From Leptolyngbya sp. FACHB-60 (lineage in GTDB: Bacteria > Cyanobacteriota > Cyanobacteriia > Phormidesmidales > Phormidesmidaceae), in the NCBI RefSeq assembly GCF_014695775.1, contig NZ_JACJOX010000031.1, positions 43,223 through 107,222 of the forward strand: a DNA stretch of 64,000 nucleotides. Direction: 5' to 3'. The notes beneath the pieces are model-generated. The model was not told the origin of the DNA, did no database searches, and saw only the letters and a program-made list of their open reading frames with translations. Positions within the stretch are counted from its first letter, which is position 1. Each line of letters opens with the position of its first letter. The position numbers and the translations under genes were made by a program. This document shows positions 63,750 to 64,000 of the stretch, in pieces.

Positions 63750-64000
63750 ATATAGCAATCCGTATAAGGGTTCGGTCAGGCAAAATGACAGGATATCGAG
63801 AGGACTATAGTGATGCCAGCTCCCTACAGCCTTGACCTGCGCCAGAAAGTGATTGCCTCGATTGAGTCAGGCCAATCCAAAGTTGCCGTCAGTCAACTGC
63901 TGGGCATTGCCCGTAGCACCCTTACGGAATGGCACAACCAGTATCGCGGCAATGGGGAGGTTGCCCCGAAGCAAGGTTACCAGCAGGGCCATAGCCACAA
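63750..64000 (+). mobile_element. Left part of an IS630-type insertion sequence
   Basis: The last 250 bases include a transposase start and a short AT-rich leader (TATATAGCAATCCGTATA) before it that could hold the left inverted repeat beside the TA target typical of IS630 elements. The right end lies outside the window, so the boundary is only a guess. Confidence 0.45.
63813..64000 (+). CDS. IS630 family transposase, N-terminal part (cut by window end)
   Basis: The frame opens at ATG 63813 and runs off the end with no stop (62 codons visible). The sequence APYSLDLRQKVIASIESG, then AVSQLLGIARSTLTEW, is the N-terminal helix-turn-helix of IS630-type transposases, which bind the element's inverted repeats. 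The downstream DDE catalytic part lies outside. Many such copies use a frameshift or overlap between two frames, which cannot be judged here. Confidence 0.85.
   Translation, partial: MPAPYSLDLRQKVIASIESGQSKVAVSQLLGIARSTLTEWHNQYRGNGEVAPKQGYQQGHSH

Overview
The window comes from a cyanobacterium, most likely a filamentous Leptolyngbya/Nodosilinea-type organism. It carries the photosystem II small subunits PsbI and PsbX, Ycf66, a CCB2/CCB4-type cytochrome b6 assembly factor, the cyanobacterial outer-membrane protein family DUF3769, DUF2839 and the SmtA/SmtB metallothionein pair. DNA is GC-rich, with the HIP1 octamer (GCGATCGC) scattered through most genes. It is an ordinary chromosomal segment: mostly core housekeeping genes, changing strand often, with a few accessory islets.

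Layout. 0.1-8.3 kb: cytochrome b6 assembly factor; divergent smtA/smtB around a pair of palindromic operators; proA; a secreted PEP-CTERM beta-propeller protein; two conserved hypotheticals (one DnaD-like); an LptD-like DUF3769 protein; psbI. 8.4-18.1 kb: a hypothetical divergent from a GH38 alpha-mannosidase, a family 2 glycosyltransferase, a hemerythrin-like protein behind a perfect hairpin terminator, a 950-bp gene-free stretch, and lepA. 18.4-23.9 kb (most interesting): an orphan ribbon-helix-helix protein, then three tandem genes: a soluble PAS/GAF-type histidine kinase, a P-loop ATPase, and an overlapping protein joining a Walker-A-less ATPase-like domain to TPRs that have recently been duplicated as 120-bp units. 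23.9-36 kb: tyrA, a degenerate DinG-like helicase, a probably acquired GNAT gene beside a possible peptidase remnant, DUF2839, a membrane-anchored helical-repeat protein, PBP2, ArsR, dxr, a DUF4160/DUF2442 pair, purU, DUF4340. 36-49.3 kb: pntAB, two HAD phosphatases, an M15 peptidase with four internal repeats, prmC, a glutamine synthetase homologue under a perfect NtcA box, an inactive rhodanese, and a frameshifted pseudogene. 49.6-64 kb: both glycerol-3-phosphate dehydrogenases (gpsA, glpD), a copper P-type ATPase, an adenylate-kinase-like/thioredoxin fusion with a lost P-loop, ycf66, psbX, YggT, accC, tRNA-Leu(GAG), DUF554, DUF362, and the start of an IS630-type transposase cut by the window edge.

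Themes. Metal handling appears twice (smtAB; copper ATPase). Several proteins keep a family fold but have lost catalytic motifs (adenylate kinase, rhodanese, DinG-like helicase, STAND-like domain). A G/A-rich low-complexity tract recurs in spacers and also inside two coding regions, where it encodes Pro/Ser/Thr linkers. Three very small genes (smtA, psbI, psbX) were found by direct reading of the minus strand.
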